This document shows positions 17,656 to 25,813 of a stretch of DNA of 64,000 nt, one piece after another. Position numbers and translations under genes: made by a program. The DNA lies in NCBI RefSeq assembly GCF_947494555.1, contig NZ_CANLVF010000004.1:186001-250000 (forward strand), written 5' to 3'. Source of the stretch: an uncultured Roseibium sp. (lineage in GTDB: Bacteria > Pseudomonadota > Alphaproteobacteria > Rhizobiales > Stappiaceae). Below the pieces are notes generated by a model. That model worked only from the letters and a program-made list of their open reading frames with translations, was not told where the DNA came from and did no database searches. Numbering within the stretch: the stretch's first letter is position 1; each line of letters starts with the position of its first letter.

Positions 17656-18840
17656 ATGGTTTCCCCCGGTCCTTCCGGAAAAAAAGGCCCCAAACCTCCC
17701 ATTCCCTTGTCGGTTCTGACAGGCTTTCTCGGATCGGGAAAAACCACTTTGTTAAACGAGATCCTGAAGGACCCGGCGATGGCCAACACTGCGGTCATCA
17801 TCAACGAATTCGGTGAAATCGGCCTGGATCACCTCTTTGTCGAACAGGCTGGAGAGGGGATTGTCGAACTTTCTTCCGGATGCCTTTGCTGCACGATCCG
17901 CGGTGACCTGGTGACCACACTTGAGAACCTGCTGCGTCATCTGGACAACGGCCGCACCGAACGTCTCGACAGGGTGATCATTGAAACCACCGGTCTCGCG
18001 GATCCCGCGCCGATCCTCCATACCATCATGCTGCATCCTTATCTCGTGATGAGATACCGTCTTGACAGCGTGGTCACCCTGGTTGACGCGATCAATGGCC
18101 ACTCAACTCTCGACGAACACGAGGAGGCGCGTAAACAGGCGGCTGTTGCTGACCGGATCGTGTTCACGAAAACGGATTTGCTCGAAAAAGACCAGGATCG
18201 TTCAGTATTCGAGGCCCTCCAGCACAGGCTCTATGGCCTGAACCCTGGTGCTCATCGACTGAATGTGCGGTCCGGCGAAGTTCAGGCAGATCGACTTTTC
18301 AATGCCGGCCTTTATGACCCGAAGAGCAAGATACCGGACGTAGCAGCCTGGCTGAATGAGGAAGCCTTTGCCGAGACCGCGCATGCTGATGGGCACGGGC
18401 ACCACCATCATCACCATGATGACGACCATGGGCATTCACATGATGTCAATCGGCACAGCGAAGCAATACGCGCCTTCACGCTGGCTACCGATCGTCCCGT
18501 TTCCGCTTCCGCGCTGGAAATGTTTCTCGATCTGCTGCGTTCGGCACACGGCCCGAAGCTCCTCCGGGTGAAGGGCATTGTGCAACTGGCTGAAGATCCG
18601 GAAAGACCGGTCGTCATTCACGGCGTTCAACATGTGTTTCATCCACCGGCAACGCTGGACGCCTGGCCGGATGACGACAGGCGGACCCGCATGGTGTTCA
18701 TAACAAAGGACCTGCCTGAAGGGTTCGTCAGAAAGATGTTCGAGGCTTTTTCAGGTGCCCTGCTTCCCGATACGCCGGATCCAAAGGCCATGACGGACAA
18801 CCCGTTAGCGGTCTCCGGGTTCACAAGCCCGATAAGCTGA
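17656..18840 (+). CDS. CobW/COG0523-family GTP-binding metallochaperone
   Basis: G3E-family P-loop GTPase of 394 residues from the ATG at 17656, which has a strong AAAGGAG site; the frame is open back to 17467 but unsupported. Motifs: Walker A GFLGSGKT (23-30), the metal-binding GCLCC (75-79) that defines COG0523, TKTD for guanine, and a His/Asp-rich loop (HGHGHHHHHHDDDHGHSHD type, around residues 229-252). A CobW C-terminal domain follows. Members move zinc or other metals into target enzymes. Divergent from the ParD-like/map unit, which makes MetAP an attractive but unproven client. Confidence 0.9.
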   Translation: MVSPGPSGKKGPKPPIPLSVLTGFLGSGKTTLLNEILKDPAMANTAVIINEFGEIGLDHLFVEQAGEGIVELSSGCLCCTIRGDLVTTLENLLRHLDNGRTERLDRVIIETTGLADPAPILHTIMLHPYLVMRYRLDSVVTLVDAINGHSTLDEHEEARKQAAVADRIVFTKTDLLEKDQDRSVFEALQHRLYGLNPGAHRLNVRSGEVQADRLFNAGLYDPKSKIPDVAAWLNEEAFAETAHADGHGHHHHHHDDDHGHSHDVNRHSEAIRAFTLATDRPVSASALEMFLDLLRSAHGPKLLRVKGIVQLAEDPERPVVIHGVQHVFHPPATLDAWPDDDRRTRMVFITKDLPEGFVRKMFEAFSGALLPDTPDPKAMTDNPLAVSGFTSPIS

Positions 18841-18877
18841 ACCGCCGGGTCCTGCGCCGGAGATTGAAGGGTGTTCC

Positions 18878-19405
18878 ATGGATCTGTTTCAAGGCGCCGA
18901 GTCTCTCATGAGGATGAGCGCCGGCACGTGGGCGCGCCATGCCAATCCGTGGAGTGTCTACACGCGTCTGGCTGCCAGCCTGCCCACTTTCCTTGCCATC
19001 TGGAGCATTCACTGGATTGGTTGGCTGGCCATTTTGCCAATTGGTTTCATGGCAGTTTGGACTTTCCTCAATCCGCGGATCTTTGCAGCACCTGCAAACG
19101 CCGAGAGCTGGGCTGCGCGCGGCGTCTTGGGAGAGCGTGCGTTTTTGAACCGAAAGAAGATCCCGATACCACCCGAACATCTTTTGTTTGGTTACCTAAC
19201 CACCGGGTGCTGCGGTATGTTCATGATCGTCGTCGTCTGGGCGTTTTTTGCCTCCATGTTCTGGTGGGCATTGACAGCTTGGCTGGGGGTCGTGCTTTCG
19301 AAAGTCTGGTTTGTCGATCGCATGGCCTGGCTTTGGAACGACGTCAAAGGATCTCACCCGGTCTACATCGCCTGGGCAAATGCCGACTGGTCGAAAACAC
19401 TCTGA
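18878..19405 (+). CDS. DUF6653-like membrane protein
   Basis: A 175-residue integral membrane protein. Two hydrophobic pairs are visible (about 33-63 and 103-140), separated by a loop with NPRIFAAP and WAARGVLGERAFL. The pattern TWARHANPWSVYTR at the N terminus matches a conserved bacterial family of unknown function that I associate, from memory, with DUF6653. It follows the COG0523 gene by 37 bases with ribosome site-like GAAGG, so the two may be co-transcribed. It is convergent with tesB. Confidence 0.7.
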   Translation: MDLFQGAESLMRMSAGTWARHANPWSVYTRLAASLPTFLAIWSIHWIGWLAILPIGFMAVWTFLNPRIFAAPANAESWAARGVLGERAFLNRKKIPIPPEHLLFGYLTTGCCGMFMIVVVWAFFASMFWWALTAWLGVVLSKVWFVDRMAWLWNDVKGSHPVYIAWANADWSKTL

Positions 19406-19428
19406 AACCGGACGTACGCTAAATTGTG

Positions 19429-20295
19429 TCAGTCCTTCTTGCGCAGTCTGATCAACCCTTCCTGGGCTGTGGAGGCAACCAGTTTGCCTTCCATTGTGAA
19501 CAGTGAACCTCGATTCAAGCCGCGCGAGCCGGATGAGGATACGCTGTCAGTCGCATAAAGCAGCCATTCATCCGCGCGGAACGGATGATGAAACCACATG
19601 GCGTGATCGAGACTGGCGGCCTGGATCTTCGGACTGAATACGGATGTTCCGTGAGGGAACAGGGACGTGTCGAGAAGTGTCATGTCGGATGCATAGGCGA
19701 GCACGCATTGATGAATGCGTTCGTCATCGGGAAGCCTGTCAGTTGCGCGCACCCAGACATACTGTTTCGGCGGCAGGGGCTTTTTGCTGAAGTAATGCGT
19801 CAGCTCGACAGGCCGCATTTCAATCGGCCGCTCGCGCTCCCAGTAGCGCCGGACGTTTTCCGGCGCGACCGCAAGGAATTTGTCCTTCATTTCCTGATCG
19901 CTCGGCAACTCGTCCGGCTTCGGAACGTCCGGCATGTCGATCTGGTGTTCAAGCCCCTTTTCCTGCAGCTGAAAAGATGCGGACATGGAAAAGATCGCCT
20001 CGCCATGCTGGATTGCAACGACCCTTCGCGTGGTAAAACTGCCGCCGTCCCTGATCCTGTCGACTTCGTATATGATCGGAACCTGCGGGTCACCGGGGCG
20101 GAGAAAATATCCATGCAGGGAATGAATGTGCCGCTCTTCCACGACCGTCCTCGAAGCCGCCACGAGCGCCTGGCCAATGACCTGGCCGCCGAAGACGCGT
20201 TGCCAACCAACTTGCGGACTGCGACCACGGAACAGATTGCTTTCCAGCGGTTCCAGGTCAAGTATCTGGAGAAGATTGTCGACGGCCGTGTTCAT
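19429..20295 (-). CDS. tesB: Acyl-CoA thioesterase II
   Basis: Hydrolyses medium- and long-chain acyl-CoA to free acid and CoA. The 288-residue protein has the TesB double hot-dog layout: the N-terminal domain includes LFRGRSPQVGWQRVFGGQVI and LHGYFLRPGD, and the C-terminal one ASLDHAMWFHHPFRADEWLL. The catalytic Asp-Gln-Thr group typical of TesB is plausible (LDHAMW Asp). It is divergently transcribed from the UbiH-like hydroxylase gene, with about 130 bases between the starts. Confidence 0.94.
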   Translation of the reverse strand: MNTAVDNLLQILDLEPLESNLFRGRSPQVGWQRVFGGQVIGQALVAASRTVVEERHIHSLHGYFLRPGDPQVPIIYEVDRIRDGGSFTTRRVVAIQHGEAIFSMSASFQLQEKGLEHQIDMPDVPKPDELPSDQEMKDKFLAVAPENVRRYWERERPIEMRPVELTHYFSKKPLPPKQYVWVRATDRLPDDERIHQCVLAYASDMTLLDTSLFPHGTSVFSPKIQAASLDHAMWFHHPFRADEWLLYATDSVSSSGSRGLNRGSLFTMEGKLVASTAQEGLIRLRKKD

Positions 20296-20426
20296 CGGTG
20301 TGATCCCTGTTACATGAAGCAGCGTGGGCCGCTGCTGGAAATAACGAAACAGATGCGCACTCTTGGACGGGACATGACGTTAAAGTCAAGATGCCTTTGG
20401 GGAAGCTGAAGGCCGGGAGAATTGCA

Positions 20427-21665
20427 GTGGCGAAGAAAAAGGAAAAAGCAGAGATGTTCGACGTCGTGATAGCGGGCGGAGGGTATGTCGGGCTTTCGTT
20501 GGCAGTTGCGCTGAAACAAGGCGATCCTGGTCTGAAATGTGCCATCATTGACCCGAAACCCATGGACCAGCTGCACAGGGATCCTCGCGCATCGGCCATA
20601 GCAGCTGCCGCTTCCCGCATGCTGACCCAACTGGGCATCTGGGACAAGATTGCGAACGAAGCTCAGCCCATCAATGAAATGATCGTCACGGACAGCAAAT
20701 TGCGGGACGCTGTGCGCGCGGTGTTTCTGACATTTGACGGAGAGGCGACGGAAGGTGAACCGTTCGCGCACATGATGCCAAACGGCGTCATGATGCCTGC
20801 GCTGTTCGAAGCCGCAAACGCCTTGGGTGTTACGTTCTTTGCACCTGGAACGGCTGAGACCTTTCGGACTCTGGCCGACCATTCCGAGCTTGAGCTTCAG
20901 GACGGCACGACCCTGAAAGGCCGAGTGCTGGTCGCTGCCGATGGTGTCCGTTCCAAACTGCGCGATCTTGCCGGTATCCGGACCGTGAACTGGGACTACG
21001 GCCAGTCGGGGATCGTAACGACTGTCAAGCATGAGCGGCCGCATAACGGCCGGGCCGAAGAGCACTTTCTGCCCGCGGGCCCGTTCGCCATCCTGCCGTT
21101 GCCAGGAAACCGGTCCTCGCTTGTGTGGACCGAAAAGACTGCGGACGCGGAAAGGCTGGTACGGTCGGACGAATTCACTTTCGAGCTCGAGCTGGAACGG
21201 CGCTTTGGCCACCATCTCGGCAAGCTGGAGGTCGAAGGCCCGCGGCGCGCCTATCCACTTGGCCTCAAACTCGCACGCGATTTCGTGAAGCCGAGATTTG
21301 CGCTGATCGGGGATGCGGCACACGGTATTCACCCGATTGCGGGTCAAGGCCTCAATCTTGGCTTCAAGGATGTGGCAGCGCTGGCAGAAGTGCTGGTAGA
21401 TGCGCGCCGCCTTGGCCAGGATATCGGTGGCTTTGACGTTCTGGAGAGATATCAACGCTGGCGCAGGTTCGACACATTCCAGATGGGTGTGGTGACAGAC
21501 GTGTTGAATCGCCTCTTTTCCAACGACAATGACATGCTGCGGGCCGTGAGAGACCTGGGTCTCGGACTGGTCGACCGGATGCCGCGTCTGAAAAACCAGT
21601 TCATCAAGGAAGCGGCAGGCTTTGCCGGTCCGGTTCCAAAATTGCTTTCCGGGGAACCAATCTGA
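20427..21665 (+). CDS. UbiH/UbiF/COQ6-family FAD-dependent hydroxylase
   Basis: Class A flavoprotein monooxygenase likely acting in ubiquinone ring hydroxylation. The GTG start at 20427 (412 residues) has GGGAG eight bases upstream; an ATG at 20391 is an alternative. The FAD-binding GGGYVGLSLA lies near the N terminus, the second FAD motif VAADGVRSKLRDLAG in the middle, and the third GDAAHGIHPIAGQGLNLG follows. Which ring position it hydroxylates (UbiH, UbiF, UbiI or the alphaproteobacterial UbiL/UbiM types) cannot be decided by eye. Confidence 0.92.
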   Translation: MAKKKEKAEMFDVVIAGGGYVGLSLAVALKQGDPGLKCAIIDPKPMDQLHRDPRASAIAAAASRMLTQLGIWDKIANEAQPINEMIVTDSKLRDAVRAVFLTFDGEATEGEPFAHMMPNGVMMPALFEAANALGVTFFAPGTAETFRTLADHSELELQDGTTLKGRVLVAADGVRSKLRDLAGIRTVNWDYGQSGIVTTVKHERPHNGRAEEHFLPAGPFAILPLPGNRSSLVWTEKTADAERLVRSDEFTFELELERRFGHHLGKLEVEGPRRAYPLGLKLARDFVKPRFALIGDAAHGIHPIAGQGLNLGFKDVAALAEVLVDARRLGQDIGGFDVLERYQRWRRFDTFQMGVVTDVLNRLFSNDNDMLRAVRDLGLGLVDRMPRLKNQFIKEAAGFAGPVPKLLSGEPI

Positions 21666-21732
21666 TAGGACTTGCAGAGCCAGCGGCGGCCGTGCCGCCC
21701 GTTTTGGTTTTTAGCGATTGGATCTGCGCTGA

Positions 21733-22605
21733 ATGAGTGACTTGCCTGAGGGTTATACTGCGCCCCGCTCCATTCTGATCACCGGATGCTCGTCGGGTAT
21801 TGGCGCGGAGGCAGCGCATATTCTGCGCGGCAGGAACTGGCGGGTTATTCCAACGGCGCGAAAGCAAGAGGATGTCGACAGGCTGGCGGCTCTCGGTTTC
21901 GAAGCGCTTCGGCTCGACTATGAGGATCCTTCGAGTATCCGCGCGAGCGTCGATGCCGCGTTGAGCCTGACGGAAGGCAAGCTTGACGCAGTGTTCAACA
22001 ACGGCGCCTACGCCGTTCCAGGAGCTCTGGAAGACATTCCAACGGATGCACTCAGGGCTTTGTTCGAGGCAAATTTTATCGGCTGGCACGATCTGACGCG
22101 TCAGGTCATCCCGGCAATGCGTGCGAATCGATCGGGACGCATAGTTCAATGTTCTTCGGTTCTCGGTTTTGTCGCGCTCAAGTTTCGCGGGGCCTACACC
22201 GCATCCAAATTTGCGGTCGAAGCGTATACGGACACATTGCGGCAGGAGCTCAAGGGCAGTGGATTGCATGTGTCGCTTATTGAACCGGGACCAATCGACA
22301 CCCGGTTCACACAGAACACGCTCGCCAATTTCGATCGCTGGATCGGGGAAGAGGGGTTGAAGTCTTCCGTTTTCGCGGAGACGTACAAAAAACGGCGTGT
22401 GCGCATGGAATCGGGCGAACCCGGTCCTTTCAAGCTGCCGGCGGGTTCCGTCGTGAAACGGCTCATACATGCAGTGGAAGCCAAGCGGCCGAAAGCGCGA
22501 TATCATGTTACCGTTCCGACAACCGTCATGGCTGCCGCGAAGCGTGTGCTTCCAACCGGGCTTCTCGACACATTCTGTATAAGGGCCGCTGACGCGGAAG
22601 AATAA
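21733..22605 (+). CDS. Short-chain dehydrogenase/reductase (SDR)
   Basis: Classical SDR of 290 residues. NAD(P)-binding TGCSSGIG (17-24), NNGAY in place of NNAG, and catalytic YTASK (Tyr155, Lys159) after CSSVLG. The PGPIDTRF motif and a C-terminal extension of about 80 residues resemble members annotated as short-chain oxidoreductases acting on retinol-like or lipid substrates; the substrate is unknown. It lies 67 bases after the hydroxylase, with the same orientation as a run of four further genes up to the rhomboid protease. Confidence 0.9.
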   Translation: MSDLPEGYTAPRSILITGCSSGIGAEAAHILRGRNWRVIPTARKQEDVDRLAALGFEALRLDYEDPSSIRASVDAALSLTEGKLDAVFNNGAYAVPGALEDIPTDALRALFEANFIGWHDLTRQVIPAMRANRSGRIVQCSSVLGFVALKFRGAYTASKFAVEAYTDTLRQELKGSGLHVSLIEPGPIDTRFTQNTLANFDRWIGEEGLKSSVFAETYKKRRVRMESGEPGPFKLPAGSVVKRLIHAVEAKRPKARYHVTVPTTVMAAAKRVLPTGLLDTFCIRAADAEE

Positions 22606-22650
22606 CAAAGGGCACGACGCATCCAAGTGGTGGCCCGACGAGGAAATGAA

Positions 22651-22848
22651 ATGGCGGAATTCATCAATATTCTCATTCCCATCGGCATGGCCGCGGTGGC
22701 GATCGTGCTATTGCTAGGAATCTGGAACATGTTCAGAAACGGGCCCGCAAACCGGTCGCAACTGCTGATGCGATGGCGGGTTGGATTGCAGTTTCTGGTA
22801 GTTGTCCTCGTCATGGGTGGGCTCTACTTCTTCGGTTCGGGCAACTGA
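22651..22848 (+). CDS. Twin transmembrane (HIG1-like) small membrane protein
   Basis: A 65-residue protein with two membrane helices (about 3-25 and 43-62) joined by a basic loop containing NRSQLLMRWRVGLQF. That loop is characteristic of the HIG1-type alphaproteobacterial twin transmembrane proteins found next to cob(I)alamin adenosyltransferase genes. The ATG at 22651 has a GAGGAAATG site; an ORF start at 22627 is not favoured. HIG1 proteins associate with cytochrome oxidase in mitochondria; the role here is unknown. Confidence 0.8.
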   Translation: MAEFINILIPIGMAAVAIVLLLGIWNMFRNGPANRSQLLMRWRVGLQFLVVVLVMGGLYFFGSGN

Positions 22849-22881
22849 AACGAGAGCGCTGATGCGAGGGGATGGGAAGAA

Positions 22882-23457
22882 ATGGTTGTTTTGAACAAGA
22901 TCTACACAAAGACCGGTGATGACGGCACGACCGCATTGGGAACAGGGGAACGGCGGCCAAAGAACGATCTTCGGATTGAGGCCTACGGAACGGTCGACGA
23001 AACCAACGCGGTGGTTGGTCTGGTAAGGCTTCATGTTGCCGACACAGCACCTGCTATCGACAATGTGCTGAATCGAATCCAGAACGACCTTTTCGATCTC
23101 GGCGCCGATCTGGCGACTCCCGAAACAGATCAGGACCTCGGGTACGAACCGCTTCGCATCACGGACAGCCAGGTGACTGCGATCGAAGCCGCCATTGATG
23201 ACCTGAATTCAGATCTTTCTCCGCTCAGATCCTTCGTTTTGCCAGGCGGAAGCGCAGCGTCCACTCATCTTCATCTTGCCCGAACAGTTTCACGCCGCGC
23301 CGAGCGGTTGATGGTTGAGCTTTCTTCTGTGGAAAACATCAATCCGGCGGCCGTTCGCTACATGAACCGCCTGTCGGACTACTTTTTCGTGGCTTCGCGT
23401 TACCTGAATGACAAGGGCGAGAACGACGTTCTCTGGGTCCCGGGCAAGAATCGCTAG
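22882..23457 (+). CDS. Cob(I)yrinic acid a,c-diamide adenosyltransferase, PduO type
   Basis: Transfers the adenosyl group from ATP to cob(I)alamin, forming adenosylcobalamin. The 191-residue protein has the PduO N-terminal KIYTKTGDDGTTALGTGERRP (given in part), the EAYGTVDETNAVVGL helix, and the ATP/cobalamin-binding RRAERLMV and NRLSDYFFVASRY blocks. Start with GGGAAGAA upstream. It sits 33 bases after the twin membrane protein and 35 before the rhomboid gene. Confidence 0.95.
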   Translation: MVVLNKIYTKTGDDGTTALGTGERRPKNDLRIEAYGTVDETNAVVGLVRLHVADTAPAIDNVLNRIQNDLFDLGADLATPETDQDLGYEPLRITDSQVTAIEAAIDDLNSDLSPLRSFVLPGGSAASTHLHLARTVSRRAERLMVELSSVENINPAAVRYMNRLSDYFFVASRYLNDKGENDVLWVPGKNR

Positions 23458-23492
23458 GACGACGCGCATGTGGGCAGGGGTTTCATAGCGGC

Positions 23493-24185
23493 ATGTTCAT
23501 TCCGCTTCACGATCACAATCAGCTGGAGCATGTTCCGCGGCCCTATGTGAACCTGGCACTCATCGCGGTGAACGTGATCGTTTTTTTCGTTCTTCAGGAT
23601 GCGGGCAACTATCAAACCGTCAACGCATCATCGATATCGCACGGACTGATCCCGGTCGTCCTGTTCGATATCCGTGAACTGGCGCCACAGTTTCAGGTTC
23701 TGCCCGACTGGATGTCACTGATTACCTATGCCTTTCTGCATGGCAATTTCATGCATCTCATTGGAAACATGCTGTTTTTGTGGGTTTTTGGTGACAATGT
23801 GGAAGACGCAATGGGGCACGGCCGCTATCTTGCCTTTTACATCATCTGCGCAATTGTTTCCGGATTGGCCTACGCGTTGCTCGATTTGAATTCGGACATG
23901 CCGCTGATTGGCGCTTCAGGCGCGGTGTCCGGTGTCGTTGCGGCCTATCTGATGCTTCATCCAAAGGTCAAAGTATGGGTTCTGGCCCTCGGACGCATAC
24001 CCTTGCGTCTGTCTGCGCAATGGCTGCTCGGCGCGTGGGTGCTATACCAGATCTACAATGCCGTTGCTTTTCCTGAAAGCCAGGTGGCCTGGATCGCCCA
24101 TGTCGGCGGCTTGGTTGCGGGAGCGATTCTGGTGGTGTTTTTCAGACGCAAAGGCGTGCCGCTATTTGACAAAAATCTTGGCTAG
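23493..24185 (+). CDS. Rhomboid-family intramembrane serine protease
   Basis: A 230-residue polytopic membrane protein with six predicted helices. The catalytic dyad is visible: Ser142 in GASGAVSG and His203 in WIAHVGGLVAG. The HGNFMHLIGNMLFLWVFGDN block (loop 1 and helix 2) is the rhomboid signature. It may cleave membrane protein substrates; none can be assigned. It is convergent with the small exported protein gene, with stops six bases apart. Confidence 0.94.
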   Translation: MFIPLHDHNQLEHVPRPYVNLALIAVNVIVFFVLQDAGNYQTVNASSISHGLIPVVLFDIRELAPQFQVLPDWMSLITYAFLHGNFMHLIGNMLFLWVFGDNVEDAMGHGRYLAFYIICAIVSGLAYALLDLNSDMPLIGASGAVSGVVAAYLMLHPKVKVWVLALGRIPLRLSAQWLLGAWVLYQIYNAVAFPESQVAWIAHVGGLVAGAILVVFFRRKGVPLFDKNLG

Positions 24186-24190
24186 GTGGC

Positions 24191-24580
24191 TCAGGCGGAT
24201 TTCCAGACCGCATTTCCGGTACGACACGCCACGCCTTCGCGGTTCAGGGACTTTCCGGATGCAAGCACAATGCTTTCGGTGTAGGAACGGCAATACGTTC
24301 CTTCCGATGTCTTCCATGTTTTGAGGGGGGTAACCGAGCCACTGACGCCGCTTTGAGGATTTTGCCAGCGCGTCGCTTGGCCTGAAAGAGACTTTTCAAG
24401 CGCTGTTTGAAGCTTTTCATTGGCGATTGTTTTGTCAGACGTCTGCAAAGTAGACGAGACTGTTGGAACAAGCGGTTCCGTTTTCTCCTGAGCGGAGATC
24501 ATTGTGCAAGAAGGTGTTGCTGCCAAACACGCTACCGCAAGCACGACCCTTGCTGGGAGCAAATTACCGTAATTTCGCAA
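24191..24580 (-). CDS. Small exported (probable lipoprotein) with 17-kDa-antigen-like C-terminal domain
   Basis: About 129 residues from a TTG at 24580, preceded by GAGGCGGG. A hydrophobic N terminus ends in AATPSCTM, a weak lipobox. The C-terminal 45 residues (TPLKTWKTSEG, YCRSYTE, then GVACRTGNAVW) follow the pattern seen in rickettsial 17-kDa-type surface antigens. The same domain recurs at the C terminus of the anti-sigma factor at 25810-26514. It lies 20 bases downstream of the Gly-rich gene, in one likely operon. Confidence 0.7.
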   Translation of the reverse strand: MRNYGNLLPARVVLAVACLAATPSCTMISAQEKTEPLVPTVSSTLQTSDKTIANEKLQTALEKSLSGQATRWQNPQSGVSGSVTPLKTWKTSEGTYCRSYTESIVLASGKSLNREGVACRTGNAVWKSA

Positions 24581-24600
24581 TTGGATCCCGCCTCTTGGAT

Positions 24601-25095
24601 CTAACGCCAGCCGTTCTGTATCGCCTCCCTTTCTTGGCTTCTGGACAAAGCACCGCCGGAAGGCTCACTGTCGCCCCTGAACTGGGCGCCCCCAAAGATA
24701 CGATCTACCAGACCGTCAGATCTAGACTTTTCTGAGGCAGATTGTTTTGAATTTCCACCGGAATTTGATTGAGCCTGTCGTTGCGCTTCTTTGCGTCTTT
24801 CATCAGCAGAGCTTTCACCGCCCCCACCGGAGCCGCCGCTCGCGCCGCCTCCGCCTGAACCACCACCCGAATTGCCGCCTGAACCACCGCCGGAGCCGCC
24901 CCCGCCTTTTCCGCCGCCGGAGCTGCCACCGCCACCATCTCCGGATTGCGCAGCCGCGGCGATGGTGTCTTTCATGTCAAACAAGGGGCTAAAGAAGACA
25001 AAAGAGAACACCAACGCCGAGGCCGCAACGCTCGGCAGAACGCGGAACATCGCAGAGAGGCGGTCTTGCAATGAATTCTGACGAGCGTGTTTCAT
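24601..25095 (-). CDS. Gly/Ser-rich exported protein of unknown function
   Basis: From the ATG at 25095 the product has about 164 residues (MKHARQNSLQDRLSAMF). A hydrophobic segment (VLPSVAASALVFSFVFF) acts as signal or anchor. It is followed by a tract of about 50 residues made almost only of Gly and Ser, then a charged segment (SADERRKEAQRQAQ) and a C-terminal REAIQNGWR-like end. An alternative start at 25137 is possible. The family is not recognised. It is divergent from the ECF sigma gene. Confidence 0.65.
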   Translation of the reverse strand: MKHARQNSLQDRLSAMFRVLPSVAASALVFSFVFFSPLFDMKDTIAAAAQSGDGGGGSSGGGKGGGGSGGGSGGNSGGGSGGGGASGGSGGGGESSADERRKEAQRQAQSNSGGNSKQSASEKSRSDGLVDRIFGGAQFRGDSEPSGGALSRSQEREAIQNGWR

Positions 25096-25270
25096 TAGTT
25101 TCCAGCTTTTCGGCAATTTGTTATCTTGTCTTTGCACAGGAGTGGACTATTCCTCTCGCACACACAACACGCGGCGTTCTCACTTCTTCCGCAACATAAA
25201 TCAAAAAAAGTCGGGATTGAAAGATCAGTTTACGTGTTGTCCCTCTGAGAGCGGTTTTGCGGAGAACTTC

Positions 25271-25813
25271 TTGTCTGATGAAGCACTGAAAACGGAGATG
25301 ATCCGTTTGCTCCCAAAGTTGAGGAGTTTTGCGCTAAGATTGTGCCGGAACCCGGATCAGGCGGATGATCTGGTGCAAACAACGTGCGAGCGTGCGATCC
25401 GGTCACTGGACCAGTTCGATCCTGCAACCCGTCTCGACAGCTGGATGTTTCGTATCCTGCAGAACCTTTATTTTAATTCTGTGAGGGACGGTGCCAATCG
25501 GGCCCGTTTGTTTGATTTGGCAATGATGGATTTTGAAGAAAGTTATGATGGCGCCAAGGCAGCTGCCAGCAGCCTCGAGTTGCAGAAAGTTCAGTCTTTC
25601 ATAGGGCAGCTTGAGGAAGACAACCGCGAGGTGCTGCTGAAAATAGCCATCGAGGGGCAAAGTTATAAGGATGTTGCCGCAGAATTGGGCGTTCCGATCG
25701 GGACGGTAACCAGCCGATTGGCCAGGGCCCGCCTGAAACTGAGAGAATTTCTTGAAGCGAACAATGCTTCGACCGGGGTCACATTACGCAGCATGCCAGG
25801 AGGTGTGTCATGA
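25271..25813 (+). CDS. ECF-type RNA polymerase sigma factor
   Basis: Extracytoplasmic-function sigma factor. The TTG at 25271 is preferred (180 residues) because GGAGA lies 5 bases upstream; ATG at 25298 is an alternative, and the frame open to 25118 is not typical. Sigma region 2 spans MIRLLPKLRSFALRLC to SWMFRILQNLYFNSVRD, with the ADDLVQTTCERA -10-recognition helix. Region 4 is EEDNREVLLKIAIEGQSYKD followed by VPIGTVTSRLARAR. Its stop overlaps the anti-sigma ATG by four bases. Confidence 0.93.
   Translation: MSDEALKTEMIRLLPKLRSFALRLCRNPDQADDLVQTTCERAIRSLDQFDPATRLDSWMFRILQNLYFNSVRDGANRARLFDLAMMDFEESYDGAKAAASSLELQKVQSFIGQLEEDNREVLLKIAIEGQSYKDVAAELGVPIGTVTSRLARARLKLREFLEANNASTGVTLRSMPGGVS

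Noticed and set aside
20310..21455. 381-residue minus-strand ORF antisense to the UbiH-like gene
   Set aside because: Opposite strand has the FAD motifs; shadow frame.
24791..25081. Proline-rich plus-strand frame in the Gly-rich gene
   Set aside because: It is the complement of Gly codons in the opposite gene, which has an anchor and a ribosome site.
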